Of a stretch of 25,555 nucleotides of DNA, positions 23,253 through 25,555 are shown one piece after another. A program made the position numbers and the translations under genes. The first letter of the stretch is position 1; the number at the start of each line of letters is the position of its first letter. Below the pieces are notes generated by a model, which was given only the letters and a program-made list of their open reading frames with translations, made no database searches and was not told the origin of the DNA. Location: contig CAXRCC010000292.1 in the NCBI GenBank assembly GCA_964228975.1, forward strand, positions 1-25,555, read 5' to 3'. Source of the DNA: Paraneptunicella sp964228975 (GTDB lineage: Bacteria; Pseudomonadota; Gammaproteobacteria; Enterobacterales; Alteromonadaceae).

Positions 23253-24632
23253 ATGCAAATAGAAAACATTGCTCCACAAGTTGAGCGTTTACGGTCGTAC
23301 TTCTCAACAGGTAAAACGCGCAGTGCAGAATGGCGTATTGCTCAGCTGAATCAATTAAAGAAGTTAACAGTAGAACAAGAAGGCAGAATAAAAGAAGCCC
23401 TAGACAAAGACTTAAACAAGTGTGAGCTAGAGGCGTGGAGCGGAGAGCTGGGTTATACCATTGCGGAAATAGACTACAGCTTAAAGAAACTCAATAAATG
23501 GATGCAGCCCCGTCGTGTAGCAACCCCCATGGTTGCCCAGCCGGGTAAAAGCTATATTCAGCCGCAACCCCTTGGCACTGTGCTCATTATCGGCGCGTGG
23601 AACTACCCCTATCAACTGGTTATGGCACCGCTAATTGCCGCTATTGCAGCAGGTAACTGTGCGGTATTAAAGCCATCTGAACTTGCTTCTCACACTTCTG
23701 CCTTAATAGCAGAGTTAGTGCCTCAATATCTCGACAACGAAGCGTTTGCCGTTGTAGAAGGCGCTGTAGAAGAAACCACAGCGTTATTACAGCAGCAATT
23801 CGATCATATTCTATACACAGGTGGTGAAGCTGTAGGTCGTATCGTGATGCGCGCCGCTGCGGAGTACCTGACGCCAGTCACACTAGAGCTTGGTGGAAAA
23901 AGCCCGTGTGTGGTTGATGCCAGTGCCAATATCGATGTCACAACATCTCGCATTGCGTGGTGTAAATGGATGAACGCAGGGCAAACGTGTGTGGCGCCAG
24001 ATTACGTTATCGTTGAAAAGCAGTTTGCCGAAGAATTCATTTCTGCGATGAAAGACAAGATTAAGCAGTTTTATGGCGAGGACAACGGTGTGAGCAGTGA
24101 TGATTATGCAAAAATCATCAATCAGCGACACTGGCAGCGTATCGTTAATTATATGGATAATCAGAATGTTATTTTTGGTGGGCAAAATGACGAGTCGAGC
24201 TTATACATTGGCCCGACGTTAGTTATGGAGCCAGCACTTGATTCTCCTATTATGACAGATGAGATTTTTGGCCCATTACTACCGATCATAACCGTGGACT
24301 CAATAGAAGAATCAATTCCCCTGATAAACAGCCGCTCTAAGCCGCTTGCTATGTATATTTTCACTAAAGATATGCGCCTCGAAAATCGCCTGTTAAATGA
24401 AACATCGGCAGGTAGCGTATGCATTAACGATGGCATGATGTTTATGACCAACAAAGAACTTCCTTTTGGTGGCGTTGGTTCAAGTGGAATGGGAAGCTAC
24501 AGCGGACAAGCAGGTTTTGATACTTTCAGTCATCTAAAAGCCGTTATGAAACGCAGCTTTATGATGGATGTTGACTTAAGATACCCCCCTTATAACGACA
24601 ATAAACTAAAATGGTTAAAGAGGCTGAGTTAA
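23253..24632 (+). CDS. ALDH3-type NAD(P)-dependent aldehyde dehydrogenase
   Basis: A 459-residue aldehyde dehydrogenase oxidising an aldehyde to its acid. The active site is complete: oxyanion N117 in GAWNYPY, the cofactor-binding AGNCAVLKPSE (133-143), general base E212 in LELGGKSP, and nucleophile C246 in NAGQTCVAPDY. The compact N-terminus and the C-terminal RYPPYNDNKLKWLKRLS tail are typical of the class 3 / coniferyl and fatty aldehyde dehydrogenase group. I cannot name the substrate. I use ATG 23253 rather than TTG 23223, which adds ten unsupported residues. The 234 nt after purA holds the purA terminator and a small inverted repeat TTGGG...CCCAA (23223-23239) just before the start. A VOC gene follows 2 nt later. 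Confidence 0.93.
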   Translation: MQIENIAPQVERLRSYFSTGKTRSAEWRIAQLNQLKKLTVEQEGRIKEALDKDLNKCELEAWSGELGYTIAEIDYSLKKLNKWMQPRRVATPMVAQPGKSYIQPQPLGTVLIIGAWNYPYQLVMAPLIAAIAAGNCAVLKPSELASHTSALIAELVPQYLDNEAFAVVEGAVEETTALLQQQFDHILYTGGEAVGRIVMRAAAEYLTPVTLELGGKSPCVVDASANIDVTTSRIAWCKWMNAGQTCVAPDYVIVEKQFAEEFISAMKDKIKQFYGEDNGVSSDDYAKIINQRHWQRIVNYMDNQNVIFGGQNDESSLYIGPTLVMEPALDSPIMTDEIFGPLLPIITVDSIEESIPLINSRSKPLAMYIFTKDMRLENRLLNETSAGSVCINDGMMFMTNKELPFGGVGSSGMGSYSGQAGFDTFSHLKAVMKRSFMMDVDLRYPPYNDNKLKWLKRLS

Positions 24633-24634
24633 GT

Positions 24635-25060
24635 ATGTCTAATTCATTATCACCGTTTCATTTAGCTATTCCTGTTGCGGATCTTGATAAAGCTGAACAC
24701 TTCTACGGAACCTTGCTTGGATGTGAGAAAGGACGTAGCAGTGATCAGTGGATTGATTGGAATTTCTACGGTCATCAACTTGTTACTCATTTGGTAGAGG
24801 AAATGACCCAGATTGAAGGGTATAATAGCGTTGATGAAAAAGCGGTCCCCGTCCCTCATTTTGGTGTGGTATTACCTTGGAAGGAATGGGAAGAGTTAGC
24901 TTCAAGGCTAAGTGAGCACGGATACCCGATGCATATCGAGCCCTATATTCGTTTCGCTGGGAAAACGGGAGAACAAGGAACCTTCTTCTTATTTGACCCG
25001 TCGAATAATGCCTTAGAATTTAAAACATTTAAGGACATGAGTACGTTGTTCGCCAGCTAG
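24635..25060 (+). CDS. VOC (glyoxalase/dioxygenase-fold) family protein
   Basis: A 141-residue single-copy vicinal oxygen chelate protein. It opens with FHLAIPVADLDKAEHFYGTLLG, the usual first beta strand and helix, and carries the likely metal ligands H9, H75 (PHFGVV) and E128 (NALEFK). The FLFDPSNNALEFK segment near the C-terminus is characteristic. VOC proteins include glyoxalases, extradiol dioxygenases and resistance proteins; nothing here picks one. ATG 24635 lies 2 nt after the aldehyde dehydrogenase stop, so the two are cotranscribed, which hints at a shared role in handling reactive carbonyls (inference only). Confidence 0.9.
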   Translation: MSNSLSPFHLAIPVADLDKAEHFYGTLLGCEKGRSSDQWIDWNFYGHQLVTHLVEEMTQIEGYNSVDEKAVPVPHFGVVLPWKEWEELASRLSEHGYPMHIEPYIRFAGKTGEQGTFFLFDPSNNALEFKTFKDMSTLFAS

Positions 25061-25067
25061 CTGAGGA

Positions 25068-25096
25068 AGGTATGCTAGCGGTTAAACAGCATACCT
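25068..25096. repeat. 9-bp perfect inverted repeat
   Basis: AGGTATGCT (25068-25076) and AGCATACCT (25088-25096) are exact inverted copies around an 11-nt loop, in the 60-nt gap between the VOC gene and the GGDEF gene. The tail AAAACAG has no T-run, so it is not a typical terminator. It could be an operator for the downstream gene or an RNA stem-loop. Confidence 0.6.
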
Positions 25097-25120
25097 AAAA
25101 CAGTAGGTTTTGGACTTTTC

Positions 25121-25555
25121 ATGAAATATCATGATTCCCATGCCGACTCTCAAGTTAAGATGCAGTCGGCAATACAGTTACTTGAAGAACACAACTTAGC
25201 TTATACCCCTATCAATTATGCCGTTGCGTATGATTATGTCACCGGCACTAATCATAGACTCATAGGCTTATTAAACGAATATATTCAAGCGCAGAATATT
25301 GATGCCTATGCTTTTGAATCGCTCTATAACGAGTTTATTGCCAATCATCCAGATAGAGATGCGTCTAGCGTTTATCGTTTAAACGAAACGATTGGGCACC
25401 TTGGTCATGCCTGCACGAGCTCTAACCAGGTTGTAGGCGCGTTAGATGAATCAATTAGTGAGCAGTGCAATGAATCTGGTATGCCGGAGCTAAAATCGCT
25501 ATTGAACGAGCTTAAATCAACACAAGTGAAGATGAGTGCGTGTGTGAAAGAGGCG
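25121..25555 (+). CDS. Probable diguanylate cyclase, N-terminal part (runs off window)
   Basis: ATG 25121 opens a frame of 145 codons with no stop before the window ends. Residues 16-60 (AIQLLEEHNLAYTPINYAVA, then YDYVTGTNHRLIGLLNEYI) match the N-terminal helical region common to a group of marine gammaproteobacterial GGDEF proteins, in which an h.ipPtP.nYavwYeYvsG-like stretch precedes a helical spacer and then the GGDEF domain. The remaining visible sequence is helical and polar (residues 90-145). The GGDEF domain itself is not in the window, so catalysis of c-di-GMP synthesis is an inference. Confidence 0.6.
   Translation, partial: MKYHDSHADSQVKMQSAIQLLEEHNLAYTPINYAVAYDYVTGTNHRLIGLLNEYIQAQNIDAYAFESLYNEFIANHPDRDASSVYRLNETIGHLGHACTSSNQVVGALDESISEQCNESGMPELKSLLNELKSTQVKMSACVKEA

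Noticed and set aside
1..25555. tRNA, rRNA, CRISPR arrays, insertion sequences, prophage structural genes
   Set aside because: None seen on either strand by reading; no cloverleaf-like arms with CCA ends, repeated spacers, transposase motifs or integrase motifs.

Overview
The window is chromosomal DNA from a marine-type gammaproteobacterium of moderate GC, most like the Alteromonadales (inference from gene content and order; I cannot run a placement search). Almost everything from 5995 onward is conserved housekeeping sequence. The first 5.7 kb is more accessory in character.

Layout. 1-792: the 3' end of a DUF2141-type secreted protein gene, directly followed by a small DUF7010-like membrane protein (both +). 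898-5648: a minus-strand run reading GNAT acetyltransferase, short phage-repressor-like HTH protein, methyl-accepting chemotaxis protein, suhB. A near-perfect LexA (SOS) operator lies upstream of the HTH gene and overlaps a plausible promoter reading into it. 5649-7308: rho with a long, G-poor leader and a strong terminator. 7344-10148: rsd (-) divergent from nudC and followed by hemE, the same rsd/nudC/hemE order as in E. coli. 10151-12846: queG (-) and nnr (+), head to head with start codons that touch. 12852-21311: a same-strand run tsaE, amiB, mutL, miaA, hfq, hflX, hflK, hflC ending at an intrinsic terminator. 21384-23075: a DUF2065 gene and purA, with a PurR-like operator and an extended -10 promoter before purA. 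23253-25060: an ALDH3-type aldehyde dehydrogenase and a VOC protein, 2 nt apart. 25121-end: the N-terminal part of a probable diguanylate cyclase, cut by the window edge.

How the genes fit together. The large run combines tRNA modification (tsaE for t6A, miaA for i6A37, with queG nearby for queuosine), metabolite repair (nnr, nudC), septal wall cleavage (amiB), mismatch repair (mutL), RNA regulation (hfq), ribosome rescue (hflX) and membrane protease control (hflKC). rho, rsd and suhB all act on transcription, and their upstream regions carry possible autoregulatory signals.

I found no tRNA, rRNA, CRISPR array, insertion sequence or integrase. The most notable non-coding signals are the LexA operator at 4933-4962, the touching queG/nnr start codons, a boxA-like element before suhB, the PurR-like box before purA, and a dyad at the hfq promoter. 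I did not see an undescribed multi-gene system. The LexA-controlled HTH gene is the best lead.
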